A stretch of DNA of 64,000 nt from Acinetobacter kookii. Its GTDB lineage: Bacteria; Pseudomonadota; Gammaproteobacteria; Pseudomonadales; Moraxellaceae. Below are positions 8,682 through 17,929 of the stretch, one piece after another. The first letter of the stretch is position 1; every line of letters starts with the position of its first letter. The translations under genes and the position numbers were made by a program. Under the pieces are notes generated by a model. That model was given only the letters and a program-made list of their open reading frames with translations, searched no databases and was not told where the DNA came from. The DNA is taken from positions 248,001-312,000 of the forward strand of contig NZ_FMYO01000002.1 in NCBI RefSeq assembly GCF_900096895.1, read 5' to 3'.

Positions 8682-9089
8682 TTAATCTTTTCTCAGATAG
8701 ACAACAACATCAACAGCAGATGGGTTAGGTGCAATGGATTGAACGGTCTTTATTTCGCGGCCTGTTAACTGAATAGGCTTCCAGCGTGAACCTTCTGGAT
8801 TCACTTCAAAGCCATTTGCATCTACCCAAACAATTTTGTATTCAAAATTACGGCTCACAAACCAGCGGTCCTTGATTGCAATCGAAGCTTTTTTCAAATC
8901 GCCAGCGTATCCCATACTGATCCGATCAACCGCAATTTGCGTGACCAGTTTTGGGTTATTGCTGACGGTTTTTACGCTATAGGTGCCATCGGCTGCAGTT
9001 TGGGTTGAGAGTGAGTTGGGTGCGGTACAACCAATAAGTGCAGCAGCCAAAAGGCTTGCCGCCCCCAGTTTTAAACATATTTTCATCAT
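8682..9089 (-). CDS. YcfL-like lipoprotein (DUF1425)
   Basis: A 135-residue predicted lipoprotein with lipobox ALIGC (Cys21). The body carries the DUF1425 pattern: VSNNPKL, GDLKKASIAIKDRW, EYKIVWVDANGFEV and a final QSIAPNPSAVDVVVYLR strand, suggesting a small immunoglobulin-like beta sandwich. The E. coli homologue YcfL sits next to lpoB and has no assigned function. Here it lies 15 bases downstream of the COG3014-like gene and 13 bases upstream of the lpoB-like gene, so it is clearly within one operon. Two adjacent ATGs (9089 and 9086) could start it; AGAG at 4-7 bases upstream fits either. Confidence 0.8.
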   Translation of the reverse strand: MMKICLKLGAASLLAAALIGCTAPNSLSTQTAADGTYSVKTVSNNPKLVTQIAVDRISMGYAGDLKKASIAIKDRWFVSRNFEYKIVWVDANGFEVNPEGSRWKPIQLTGREIKTVQSIAPNPSAVDVVVYLRKD

Positions 9090-9104
9090 TACACTCTTTT
9101 AAAA

Positions 9105-10460
9105 TTAACGAGTTACAGCACTTACACTGGCTGAAATTTTATTATTTATATCACTGACATAAACAAAAACGGTTTGGTTTGGATTTGCCTCAACATTAAG
9201 TGTTGTGCTAGAGGATTGTGGTCCGATAATTTTCAGATTATGTTTTCCTGGGCTCACCTCAAAACGTGCCACCTGTGTGTTACTTGGTAGCGTCGACCAT
9301 GCTCTTAAATCGGCACGTTCAGTGGCAACATTCATTAAGTTTCCAGCCAGCTGCCCTAAAGATCCCAATTGCTGACCTAATTGCTGTTGCATCACGTATT
9401 TTGTCGTTGCCCGTACAATCTGACTGGTAACGGTACTGATGGTTTGTTCTTTCAGGTTTTTTACTGCCAATGCACCAATATCACTAACCAGAGCACTTTG
9501 CTGTACTTGTCGATCACCCAGCTTAATTTTTAAGCTTTTCGGCGGCATATAAGTACTCGGTTCATAGGTGGCAAATGCAATATTAACCAGCCCATTTGGC
9601 ATGGGAAAAGCAAGTTTATTTTCAATCTTTTTCGGTACTGTACCCTGCTCAATAAACACAATGACGGGTACTGATTTCTGATTGTTACTTGATACTGTAT
9701 CAACCCGGGTCACATCTTTGGCAACATTTGAATCACCATGTAATTCATAAGCTTTTTTAAAGTCCACCAAAGCATTATTATAGTCGCCTGTGGCTTCCCA
9801 CAAATTAGCTGCCATGTAAAAAGCATAACCATTTTGATAGGTATTTTTAATTCGACCTGCAATCGGATCTAAACCAGCAAAAGCTTCATCTAAAGTTGAA
9901 TAATCAATTTGTTTATCTGTCTTCTGCTTATCTTTTTTCTTAGCAAACTCTTTCTCGTGCGCCAGTTCAATTTCACGCTGAATTTGTTGTGCAACACGCA
10001 TTTCTACCCCTGCAGCTTCAGCATTATTCAGCAGAATATAATTTTTTGCCTGAGAAATATGCGCTAAAACCTGTTCATAAGGAGGAACCAAATAAGGTAC
10101 AACGGACTCATTACTCACCATCGAAAGGGCTTTGAACCCCATCCGGGTTACACTCACTTTACTTCTGTTGTTCTGCTGATCGATCAGCTCAAATGCCTTT
10201 TTATAAATATCCAGACTTTCTTGATATTGTTGATTGACCTGTAAAATTCTTGCTTGCTCTAAATAATATAAAACCGCATCTTTAGAATTTTTCTTGCTGT
10301 CAAACTTCGCTGCTACAGATGAACTGAGTTCTGCATTTAAAGAACTTCTAAAAAGTGATCCCTCTTCTTCATAAGTTCCAAATACCGCTGCATGTGTTTG
10401 TACAGCAAACAATGAAGTAAAGCATAAAGTGATAACTTTCTTGTTTATTTGAACCGACAT
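9105..10460 (-). CDS. Exported COG3014-like protein with TPR-like helices, first gene of the LpoB cluster
   Basis: About 451 residues. The start at 10460 (MSVQINKK) is chosen because a signal peptide ending TQTHA-like (FAVQTHA) follows at once; the frame could run to 10520 but that extension is not signal-like. Residues about 45-240 contain helix pairs resembling TPRs (LYYLEQARILQVNQQYQESLDIYKKA; NALVDFKKAYELHGDS), including a charged stretch EKEFAKKKDKQKTDKQ. The C-terminal part is beta-rich (VARFEVSPGKHNLKIIG). It matches what I know of COG3014 proteins, which in Vibrio and Shewanella lie with ycfL and lpoB. It heads a four-gene operon and is preceded by a long AT-rich upstream region. Function unknown; a periplasmic or outer-membrane scaffold is plausible. 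Confidence 0.7.
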   Translation of the reverse strand: MSVQINKKVITLCFTSLFAVQTHAAVFGTYEEEGSLFRSSLNAELSSSVAAKFDSKKNSKDAVLYYLEQARILQVNQQYQESLDIYKKAFELIDQQNNRSKVSVTRMGFKALSMVSNESVVPYLVPPYEQVLAHISQAKNYILLNNAEAAGVEMRVAQQIQREIELAHEKEFAKKKDKQKTDKQIDYSTLDEAFAGLDPIAGRIKNTYQNGYAFYMAANLWEATGDYNNALVDFKKAYELHGDSNVAKDVTRVDTVSSNNQKSVPVIVFIEQGTVPKKIENKLAFPMPNGLVNIAFATYEPSTYMPPKSLKIKLGDRQVQQSALVSDIGALAVKNLKEQTISTVTSQIVRATTKYVMQQQLGQQLGSLGQLAGNLMNVATERADLRAWSTLPSNTQVARFEVSPGKHNLKIIGPQSSSTTLNVEANPNQTVFVYVSDINNKISASVSAVTR

Positions 10461-10843
10461 AATAATATTCAACTTACTTTTTATTACATACATCATACAA
10501 ATCAAAACAATATGGATCAAATCAATATTTTTCTATAAAACATATAATTATTTGACCAAATTAAGATATTTTAAATATTGATCATAAAAATTGTAAAAAA
10601 TAAATAATAAATCAATATTTTATTAAGTTTTGTTAAATCAAAATAGTTATTTGAATGTGACTTTAATCTCAAAATAAAATCTTAAGCGTGAGAAAAACAT
10701 AAATTTATATATTCAGCCTATAATTCCTTATAGAAATTTGTAAGGTCAATGTTATAGTCAAGAAAGCTCTAGATAGATTGACAGCTACACCAAATTTCAA
10801 ACTATTTTTTTCAAATGATAGACTAAAACCCGGAGATGCTTAG
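10461..10843. promoter_or_regulatory. AT-rich divergent regulatory region with three ATCAATATTT elements
   Basis: This 383-base interval between the COG3014-like gene and algH holds no credible gene. It is very AT-rich. The ten-mer ATCAATATTT occurs at 10521-10530 and 10611-10620, and an inverted copy (AAATATTGAT) at 10573-10582. The copy at 10610-10622 (AATCAATATTTTA) matches the published IHF consensus WATCAANNNNTTR at all defined positions. The other two match partly. Promoters of both divergent genes must lie here but I cannot place them with confidence. Confidence 0.4.
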
Positions 10844-11398
10844 ATGACTAAACAATATCTGACACATCGCTGTCTCATTGCACCTCCTGATTTAGCCGAT
10901 GATTTTTTTGCCAATACGGTAATTTATTTGGCACGCCATGATGAAGATGGTGCACAAGGCATTATCATTAACCGTCCATCCGGTCTTTCAATCAAGGAAT
11001 TGTTGAATGACCTGGAAATTGAAGCGGACAATGTCAATCCCCATGCAGTCTTGCAAGGTGGGCCTTTGCGTCCCGAAGCCGGATTTGTACTGCATACCGG
11101 TCAACCGACCTGGCATTCATCCATTGCTGTGGGTGAAAATGTCTGTATCACCACGTCTAAAGATATCCTCGATGCCATTGCCCACAATGAAGGCGTTGGA
11201 CGCTACCAAATTGCTTTGGGTTATGCCAGCTGGAGCAAAAACCAGCTGGAACAGGAAATTGCACGTGGTGACTGGCTGATCTGTGATGCTGATATGGATT
11301 TGATTTTTAACTTACCTTATGACGACCGCTGGGATGCTGCCTATAAAAAAATGGGCTTGGACCGCACCTGGCTGTCATCAGAGATTGGACATGCCTGA
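10844..11398 (+). CDS. UPF0301/YqgE (AlgH) family protein
   Basis: A 184-residue cytoplasmic protein of the YqgE/AlgH family. The conserved features are visible: the N-terminal [31 protein letters not shown] run split around GAQGI, LQGGP at about residue 70, [14 protein letters not shown] near 125, and [10 protein letters not shown] near 140. The biochemical role is unknown; AlgH was linked genetically to alginate control in Pseudomonas. The gene overlaps ruvX by eight bases, and yqgE-yqgF pairing is widespread in gammaproteobacteria, implying co-expression. CGGAG (10831-10835), eight bases before the ATG, serves as ribosome-binding site. Confidence 0.92.
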   Translation: MTKQYLTHRCLIAPPDLADDFFANTVIYLARHDEDGAQGIIINRPSGLSIKELLNDLEIEADNVNPHAVLQGGPLRPEAGFVLHTGQPTWHSSIAVGENVCITTSKDILDAIAHNEGVGRYQIALGYASWSKNQLEQEIARGDWLICDADMDLIFNLPYDDRWDAAYKKMGLDRTWLSSEIGHA

Positions 11399-11834
11399 CT
11401 TATCACAACCACACATGATTATGGCATTTGATTTCGGTACCCAAAAAATGGGCATGGCGGTGGGTCAATCCTTGATTGAAAGTGCCAATCCGCTTGCCCT
11501 GTTTCCGATGAAAGATGGCATTCCGAACTGGGATGCCTTACTGAAAATTATCAAACAGTATCAACCGACTCTATTCTTAGTCGGTTTACCGCTGAATATG
11601 GATGATACTGAATCTGAACTTTCCGCGCGTTCGCGCAAATTTGCCCGACGCTTACGCCATCAGACCAATATTGAAACCTTGATGGTGGATGAGCGTCTGA
11701 CCACCCGTGAAGCACGTGATGAACTGGATCAATACCAGTCTCAAGGTCGTGGCAAGAAACTGGCGGCTGACAGCATTGCAGCTGCGCTGTTTATAGAAAG
11801 CTGGTATCGCAATCCGGTAGGTTTAACGCCTTAA
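11391..11834 (+). CDS. ruvX: RuvX/YqgF family pre-16S rRNA nuclease (putative Holliday-junction resolvase)
   Basis: YqgF is an RNase H-fold nuclease; in E. coli it is needed for maturing the 5' end of 16S rRNA, and it has also been described as a Holliday-junction resolvase. The 147-residue product shows the family's acidic sites: [16 protein letters not shown] near the N-terminus (Asp14), [10 protein letters not shown] in the middle, [10 protein letters not shown] and the C-terminal [12 protein letters not shown]. The ATG at 11391 lies inside the end of algH (eight-base overlap), giving MPDLSQPH just ahead of the first catalytic strand; the frame extends upstream only as a shadow of algH. 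Confidence 0.93.
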   Translation: MPDLSQPHMIMAFDFGTQKMGMAVGQSLIESANPLALFPMKDGIPNWDALLKIIKQYQPTLFLVGLPLNMDDTESELSARSRKFARRLRHQTNIETLMVDERLTTREARDELDQYQSQGRGKKLAADSIAAALFIESWYRNPVGLTP

Positions 11835-11969
11835 AGATAAAAAAAGCATCTTTCAGGATAGTTAACAAATACCGCATTGCCGCAACAAAAGCCCTGCTCT
11901 GCCTAATTTTTTGTTATAAAGTAAGACTTATTCGTTTCTCTTTTATATGCTTTGACCAAGCAGGTACTT

Positions 11970-12746
11970 ATGGCACTTTCTAGTTTTGGTAAGATTCTTA
12001 CCGTTTTGGATCTCTTTTCAGTGTCTCGCCCAATCATTAATGTCGATATCATTAGTGAGGAATTAGGACTCTCTAAACCCACAAGTTACCGTTATTTAAA
12101 AGAATTGGTTTCGGCAGAATTATTACAACGCCTGAGTGGAACTTCAGGTGACTATACTCTCGGCTCTAAAATTGCCGTACTGGATTACATTTCCCGTACC
12201 ACGGATCCTTTGGTACAGATCAGCATTCCCTTTATGCAGCAAATTGTAGAACGTACCGAATTCGGCTGTCTGCTCACGCATTTAAATTACGATTCATGTA
12301 TCGATATTCATCACGAACTGTATAAAGACCTGACCACGCTTATTTATGGTCGCGGTTGTCCTCGCCCAATCTATAAAGGCTCTTCTGCCAAGGTGATTCT
12401 GGCCCATTTACCCAAACAGCGTATCTTGGATTATTACCAGCGTTTTGCGACGGAACTGTCTGAAGTCGGCTTTGCACAGAGCGAAGAAGAATTTCTGTTG
12501 CAAATGAAACAGATTAAAAAACAGGGCTATTATTTCTCGAGTGGAGAGGTCGATCCAAATCTGGCCAGTCTTTCTATTCCAGTGAAATTTTCTGCTAAGG
12601 AACCGCCTTTGGCCTTGACCCTGTTAGGCTCCAGAAACCGCTTTGAATTTACCAATTTCCAGAAGTTGATCGAAATATTGCGCGACAATGCCGATTTAAT
12701 TGAAAAGAAATTTACCACCTTGACCCATCAGGAAGATACATTTTAA
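11970..12746 (+). CDS. IclR-family transcriptional regulator
   Basis: A 258-residue DNA-binding regulator. The N-terminal winged helix-turn-helix is visible (IISEELGLSKPTSYRYLKEL, about residues 28-47), followed by the IclR effector domain with the typical TEFGCLLTH, YGRGCPRPIYKGSSAKVILA and GYYFSSGEVDPNLASLSIPV segments. The usual Arg in the last cluster is replaced, as it often is. A TTG at 11952 could extend it, but the ATG at 11970 has an AGG six bases upstream. No catabolic operon lies beside it: alkB is convergent and ruvX is upstream, so its target is probably elsewhere and the effector is unknown. Confidence 0.88.
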   Translation: MALSSFGKILTVLDLFSVSRPIINVDIISEELGLSKPTSYRYLKELVSAELLQRLSGTSGDYTLGSKIAVLDYISRTTDPLVQISIPFMQQIVERTEFGCLLTHLNYDSCIDIHHELYKDLTTLIYGRGCPRPIYKGSSAKVILAHLPKQRILDYYQRFATELSEVGFAQSEEEFLLQMKQIKKQGYYFSSGEVDPNLASLSIPVKFSAKEPPLALTLLGSRNRFEFTNFQKLIEILRDNADLIEKKFTTLTHQEDTF

Positions 12747-12878
12747 TTTGAGGAACAGTAATATATTTTAATCTAAAAATGTTGAATTAAACATTATATT
12801 CTCATAATATGATTATCGTTCTTCAGCATCCCTTGTTCCATGATAACGTGATGCGATCTTAAAAACTCTCCTCAAGTT

Positions 12879-12908
12879 AAAAAAGCTCATCACAAGATGG
12901 GCTTTTTT
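12879..12908. terminator. Bidirectional intrinsic terminator between the IclR gene and alkB
   Basis: AAAAAAGCTCATC (12879-12891) pairs with GATGGGCTTTTTT (12896-12908) around a four-base loop with one T-G wobble. A and T runs on either side make it work in both directions. Confidence 0.88.
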
Positions 12909-12928
12909 ATGCGCTTATTTCCAATACC

Positions 12929-13600
12929 TTACTGCTTCTGATGCGGATAAAAATAACGGAAAGTCAGGTTTATCCGTGGCTCAATAATTTTCACCGATTT
13001 TCTTAAAGTATGCTTCCAGTACTGCTGAGTCTTGCCACGCATCACCATCAGCTGACCGCCATGTAACAGCATATCGACTTTGTCTGGCTTTTGCTTGTGC
13101 TTAAAACTGAATTTTCGGGTAACCCCGAAACTTAAGGAGGCAATTACGGTTTCCCGATCTGCCTCAGAATATAATGCCGGCTCGTCATCGCTATGCCAGC
13201 CCACAGCTTGACTGCCATTTTCATATAAATTGGCAAGGCAGGAATTAAAAGAATGGTCAACCAACTTTTCAATGTGTTGCTTTAAACGAAATAATCCGGG
13301 AGTCCAGACATGGGCCTGCTTGAAGGTGCCTGAATAATGATATTGGTAATTTTCATCGCCATACCAGGCCACTTTGCGTGCCGTTTTATAATGTTGCCCA
13401 TACAGCACCACTTCATCATGCTGCCAGGCCAGATGAGTTAAAAAATACTGTAAATATTGCTCGCTCTGCCCAGCCGTCAAAATCAGGCCAAAGTCTTCTA
13501 CCACCCCATCACAAGGTAACAGATTGGTCCGGGCTTCTGGCTCAAACAATTCAAAGTTCATCGGCAAAAATGCATCGTCTAAAATAAATGTAAAATTCAC
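12929..13600 (-). CDS. alkB: Alpha-ketoglutarate-dependent dioxygenase AlkB
   Basis: AlkB directly reverses 1-methyladenine and 3-methylcytosine damage by Fe(II)/2-oxoglutarate-dependent oxidative demethylation. The 223-residue protein shows the iron-binding HxD in VGWHSDDEP (about residues 134-139), the distal His in YWKHTLRKS (about 192) and the 2-oxoglutarate-binding Arg in RINLTFRYF near the C-terminus. The NLYENGSQAVGWHSDDE context is that of the short AlkB2/AlkB3-like bacterial type rather than the E. coli adaptive-response enzyme. No ada or alkA lies nearby, so it is likely not part of an Ada operon. Single gene between a bidirectional terminator and a divergent ABC gene. Confidence 0.9.
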   Translation of the reverse strand: MNFTFILDDAFLPMNFELFEPEARTNLLPCDGVVEDFGLILTAGQSEQYLQYFLTHLAWQHDEVVLYGQHYKTARKVAWYGDENYQYHYSGTFKQAHVWTPGLFRLKQHIEKLVDHSFNSCLANLYENGSQAVGWHSDDEPALYSEADRETVIASLSFGVTRKFSFKHKQKPDKVDMLLHGGQLMVMRGKTQQYWKHTLRKSVKIIEPRINLTFRYFYPHQKQ

Positions 13601-13707
13601 TTTATTTTAGCGGATGATTTCTGTTCACAATTCAAAACATTGTATGCGCTTGTGACAGGGGCAGATCGGGCTTAGACTCAAATCAAAATTGAAAATAAAA
13701 ATTGCAT

Positions 13708-15509
13708 ATGAATATATGGCACTTATTTCAAAAACTTCGTCCTTTTGTCCAGCCTTATCGCTCACTGGTCGTCGCCACCCTAATTTTAACCCTGATTGGC
13801 TCCCTCACAGCTCAGGTCAATGCACTTACTTTACGCTATGCAGTCGACAGCATTAACCGGCTGATTGAATCCGGTTTGGGACTGGCTGAGGGCTGGCATA
13901 TTCTGCTCACCATCTCCGCGATTTTATTGGCTAAGGAAGTCATCAATGCCTTGGTGCAGTTTGGACAAAAATTTTATGGCGAAAAGCTGCGTATTTTTGT
14001 TTCACAGGACTTGGCTCAAGGCATTATTGAAAAATTCCTGACTTATCGGCTGGCTTTTTTTAATGCAGACAATAACCAGGCCGGTAAATTGCAAACCCGG
14101 ATTGACCGCGGGATTGGCTCCCTCACCCGGCTGGTTCAGATCTTCTTTATTGATATTTTACCGTTATTTAGCAGCGCAATTGTGGCATTAGGCCTGATGT
14201 TTTATGCCAATGCCTATGTCGGTCTGGTTGCGCTGTGTATTGTGCCGATTTACTTTTGGCTGACCTATAAACAGGCACAAAAACTCGGCGGGTGGCGGCG
14301 TAATTTACGTGATGGCCGCGAGAAAAAGAGCCAGGGAATCTTAAGTATTATTAACTCGATTACCGTCATTAAATCCTTTAACCGCGAGTCCATCGAGTCA
14401 GACAAACAGCTTAAATTACAAAAAGAACTGACCCAGAATCAGATGCAGACCCGGCAAACCAGTTTTTGTTTGATGGCTTAAAAACCTTTATTGAACAGAT
14501 TGGCATCGTGCTGATTATTATCCTGACCGCTTATTTTGTGCTGAATGGGCAAATGAGTATCGGCATGATCATGTATCACGTGCTGCTATTCAACAATGTT
14601 TCTGCCCCAATTCGCTCGTTGCATCGCATTTATGATGAAGTGAATGACGCCATGATTTACTCGGAAAGCTTTTTCAGGATTCTGGAAGCCGATCATGAAA
14701 TTGAGCCAAGCGGCACTCTAAAGCCCGCCATTCATGGACTATTTGAACTGAAAAATGTCGAGTTTTATTATCCCAATGGTCACCATGCTTTAAAAAATAT
14801 CAACATGCTGATTCAGCCGAATAAAATCACTGCCTTGGTGGGATTGTCCGGTGCAGGAAAATCCACGCTGATCAGTTTACTGGATAAATTTTACCAGCCA
14901 GCTTCTGGACAGATCAAACTGGATGGTATCCATCTGGAACAGATCGATACCCAATATCTGCGCGATCACATTGGTTTGGTGCTACAAAAAAACCATATTT
15001 TTCAGGGAAGTATTTTTGAAAATATCCGTTATGGCAAGACCGATGCAAGTCTGGAACAAGTGATGGATGCTGCCAAAAAAGCGTCTATCCATGAACAGAT
15101 TTTACAGCTTCCGCAAGGCTATGATGCAGATGCCTTGCAGCTTTCCGGTGGACAGCAGCAGCGCATTGCGCTTGCCCGCATGTTCCTGAAAAATCCGCCG
15201 ATTATTTTTCTGGATGAACCCACGGCCAGTCTGGATGCGATTGCCTCGGAGCAAATCAAGCACAGTCTGGACCAAATCAAGCAAGGCCGTACCGTCATTA
15301 TTATTTCGCATAGTTTATCGCAGATTATTGATGCCGATTACACCTATGTGATGAAAGAAGGTCATATTGCCGAGCACGGCGAACATGAGGCGCTCTACCA
15401 TCAGGACGGGGTGTATAAGCAAATTTTTGATGCGATGGCCAAAAGCCTGAATATTGAAAAGATTGCCAAGACCTTTGAAGAAGATGCCGAGGAAGAAACC
15501 CATAGCTAA
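13708..15509 (+). pseudogene. ABC exporter (fused permease-ATPase), disrupted by one frameshift
   Basis: Two overlapping frames make up one ~600-residue ABC half-transporter. The first (13708-14481) covers the N-terminus and most transmembrane helices and ends out of frame after QTRQTSF. The second resumes in the +1 frame with LFDGLKTFIEQIG and runs to 15509; it carries the last helices, Walker A (GLSGAGKSTL), Q-loop (LVLQKNH), signature (LSGGQQQRIALARM), Walker B (IIFLDEPTASLD) and H-loop (IIISHSLSQ). Restoring one T in the T5 run at 14463-14467 gives a continuous SFLFDGLK. All ATPase motifs are intact, so the lesion looks recent, or it is a sequence error. The substrate is unknown; the closest type is the six-helix exporter family (MsbA/HlyB-like). 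The start at 13708 lacks a strong ribosome-binding site. Confidence 0.8.
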
Positions 15510-15638
15510 ATACCTAAGACGAAAAGCCTTTTCATCTCCAGTATGATCCCTATGGAAAGGTCTTCTCCAAAAATAACTTTCCGCTAGTCAAAACAAGGGA
15601 AGCTGGTAAATCGATGACATTCATATCCTGGGCCTGGA

Positions 15639-16595
15639 TTAAAAACGCATAATCCATTCCCCTTTGATATAGCGATAATTGTAATCTGGACCGTAGAAAG
15701 AAGCACTGCGGTTGTAACCGGCATTCATACGAAGAAACTGTGACCCGTGAACAGGGCTTTGCAGGTTCAGTTCAAATAACCGGGTAGATTGGCTTGATTC
15801 CTGATTGATTTTTTCACGCCCAAAGCCTGCCGTTAAACCTGCTGACCATCCGGCAAAACGCTGACGCCAACCGAGGGCCAGCATTGATTCTTCATAATCC
15901 TGAGGGTTGAAATATTGCCTGCCCACATCTTCTTCAGTACTCCGGTAGGTGCGATATCGCGCCTGAAGCGTCAGTCCCAAGTCCAGTGAAGGCTGATAGA
16001 TCAATCGAAGACGGCCATGATCACGGCGGTTATCATCTGAGAAGAATTGTGTCCCTGCAACACCAACCAGGGTGACATGCTCACCGATTCCCTGATCCAG
16101 TGCAGCACCCACAAAGGTAAAATTCGTTCCAGCATCGAGAGCGGCTTGGGTTTCAACCCAGTCACGATTGGCAAAAAGCTCTAATGCCGTCTTTTCTGCA
16201 AGCGCTGTACGGTAACTGCCATCAAAGGTAAACAAGGTATGATCCCCTTGGTCAAATACCCCTGCTTCCACTGCCCAGCCATTCGCTGTAGCGGATTCAA
16301 TGTGACGTCCAATAAATGAAATTTTCTGGCCATCTCGCTGCCATTCATCCGCCCTATACTGATAAGCACTTCCCCGGACACCTAAATAATGGTCAGCATC
16401 TTCATATCGAGGCAAAAATTCAGCTGATAATTTACGGGTTTGGAAGCCTTCGCTATCATCACTGAAAAAGAATTCCGTTCCGGCCGCACGTTCACTTGGG
16501 GCCTGCTCTTGCTCTAATTCGCTTGCCAGGCTGGGTGTCGTGATGCTGATAAGCAAAGGAACAAGCATATAGATGGTAATTTTTGTGTTTTTCAT
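15639..16595 (-). CDS. Outer-membrane beta-barrel protein paired with a polysaccharide synthase
   Basis: A 318-residue exported protein with a signal peptide ending about TPSLASE. After it, alternating hydrophobic/polar strands, aromatic girdles and a terminal Phe (EWIMRF) mark an outer-membrane barrel. The segment ARYRTYRSTEEDVGRQYFNPQDYEE recalls the 'YFNP' strand in the C-terminal export barrel of PgaA, but the large N-terminal TPR region of PgaA is absent. The ATG at 16595 overlaps the glycosyltransferase stop as ATGA and is preceded by GGGGA; the frame extends to 16607 without benefit. It is co-translated with the glycosyltransferase, so export of that enzyme's polymer is the natural inference, not proven. 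Confidence 0.7.
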   Translation of the reverse strand: MKNTKITIYMLVPLLISITTPSLASELEQEQAPSERAAGTEFFFSDDSEGFQTRKLSAEFLPRYEDADHYLGVRGSAYQYRADEWQRDGQKISFIGRHIESATANGWAVEAGVFDQGDHTLFTFDGSYRTALAEKTALELFANRDWVETQAALDAGTNFTFVGAALDQGIGEHVTLVGVAGTQFFSDDNRRDHGRLRLIYQPSLDLGLTLQARYRTYRSTEEDVGRQYFNPQDYEESMLALGWRQRFAGWSAGLTAGFGREKINQESSQSTRLFELNLQSPVHGSQFLRMNAGYNRSASFYGPDYNYRYIKGEWIMRF

Positions 16596-17929
16596 TTTGT
16601 TCCCCATGTTTTTCGTGTTCTTAATAATTCATCCAGATACCCTAAAATACTGGCAGGCTGTAGCAAGAAACTATACATGAGTACATACAGCAAAAAGCCA
16701 CTGAAGTTTTTCCGTACCTTGAGTTCGAGATCGTCAAACATTCTGCGTTCAATCGAGTAATTTAATAAGCCGAGCAAAAATGCCATAGGTAACAATGCCA
16801 GGGTCATAATACCCACAATCCAGTAATGTCCAAAACAGGCCAGAATGATTCCGGGTATGAAGCCAAAGGTAAAAGCAATATCTAACCAGGGGAAAACCAG
16901 GTTCCAGTAAATAAAAAACGTGGATAATCTCGGTTTGATTAAAATGGTGGGATGTTTGATAAAGGCTTCAATCATGCCACGTGCCCAACGCTGACGCTGT
17001 TTAATAAACACTTTAAGTGTTGTGGGCGCATTGGTAAACATACAGGCATCCTCACAATGCCCCACACGATAGCCGGCCTTCAACAAGGCCCAGGTGAGTA
17101 CAATATCTTCACCGACACATTCGGGCCATCCACCGACCTCAATCAAGGCATTGCGGTCATAAATAGAGAAAGCCCCTTGAGCCACCAGGGTCCCCTGATA
17201 CAGGGACTGCATACGCTTGGTCGCCGCAATCCCCAGAAAATAGTCCCATTCCTGAGTTTTGGTCAGCAAATTCTCACGCGAGTTGCGCACCAGAATCTTG
17301 CCCGCGACCGCACGTGTGTTGGGTGGATCGGCCTTATAACGTTCGACAATATTGATTAATGCGACTCGATGTAAATAAGAATCGGCATCTACGGTAATCA
17401 CCAAGTCATGTTCCGCAAGTTTCAGACCTTCATTTAATGCATGCGCCTTACCTGCATTTTTCTTTAAATCAAGTAAAGTCAGCCAGGGATATTTTTGCTG
17501 TGCCTTTCGGACAATGGCTGCGGTTTCATCCTGAGAACCGTCATTAATCACAATGACTTGCAGGGGACCCGGGTATTTTTGGAGACCAATACTCACTAAA
17601 GTATCTTGTATTGAGGCGGCTTCATTATAAGCAGCGACCAGCATGGTAATACCCGGATAAGTAGACAATGGCTGTCTTTTGGGTCTTCGATCCATCATCA
17701 AGCTTAAAGCCGCAAATGAATTCATAAAGCCCGGAATAATGGCAATGCCATAAATCAGGAAAACAGCTGCAAAATGGCCTATATGTCGGCTGAGATCATA
17801 CATCCAGTTCTGGGCAATCCATATGGAAAAGACTGTCCAAAAACAGGCACCGATGAGAGCGACAATAAACTTTAACTGCACAGAAAAGTAAATTTGAGAA
17901 GCTTCTCTTTTACTTTCATCAATGATCAT
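16592..17929 (-). CDS. Processive family 2 glycosyltransferase (PgaC/IcaA-like polysaccharide synthase)
   Basis: A 445-residue membrane glycosyltransferase likely to polymerise a beta-linked sugar chain from a UDP-sugar and move it across the inner membrane. Two N-terminal helices (about 22-48 and 50-75) precede the GT2 domain, with MLVAAYNE, VINDGSQDE, ITVDADSYL (the DxD), a GEDIVLTW acid/base region and QRQRWARG (the processive QxxRW motif). Helices follow at about 340-360, 365-395 and 410-430. This is the architecture of the PgaC/IcaA poly-N-acetylglucosamine synthases. No pgaB deacetylase or pgaD partner is next to it; only a barrel gene follows. Polymer identity is unknown. Its upstream region is long, AT-rich and carries a C9 tract. 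Confidence 0.8.
   Translation of the reverse strand: MIIDESKREASQIYFSVQLKFIVALIGACFWTVFSIWIAQNWMYDLSRHIGHFAAVFLIYGIAIIPGFMNSFAALSLMMDRRPKRQPLSTYPGITMLVAAYNEAASIQDTLVSIGLQKYPGPLQVIVINDGSQDETAAIVRKAQQKYPWLTLLDLKKNAGKAHALNEGLKLAEHDLVITVDADSYLHRVALINIVERYKADPPNTRAVAGKILVRNSRENLLTKTQEWDYFLGIAATKRMQSLYQGTLVAQGAFSIYDRNALIEVGGWPECVGEDIVLTWALLKAGYRVGHCEDACMFTNAPTTLKVFIKQRQRWARGMIEAFIKHPTILIKPRLSTFFIYWNLVFPWLDIAFTFGFIPGIILACFGHYWIVGIMTLALLPMAFLLGLLNYSIERRMFDDLELKVRKNFSGFLLYVLMYSFLLQPASILGYLDELLRTRKTWGTK

Noticed and set aside
7035..10460. Curli secretion operon
   Set aside because: One protein has a CsgG-like fold, but no csgA/B/E/F-like proteins occur and the neighbours are YcfL- and LpoB-like.
11835..11860. 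Terminator after ruvX (AAAGAT...ATCTTT)
   Set aside because: Only a six-pair stem around an A-rich loop and no U-tract follows.
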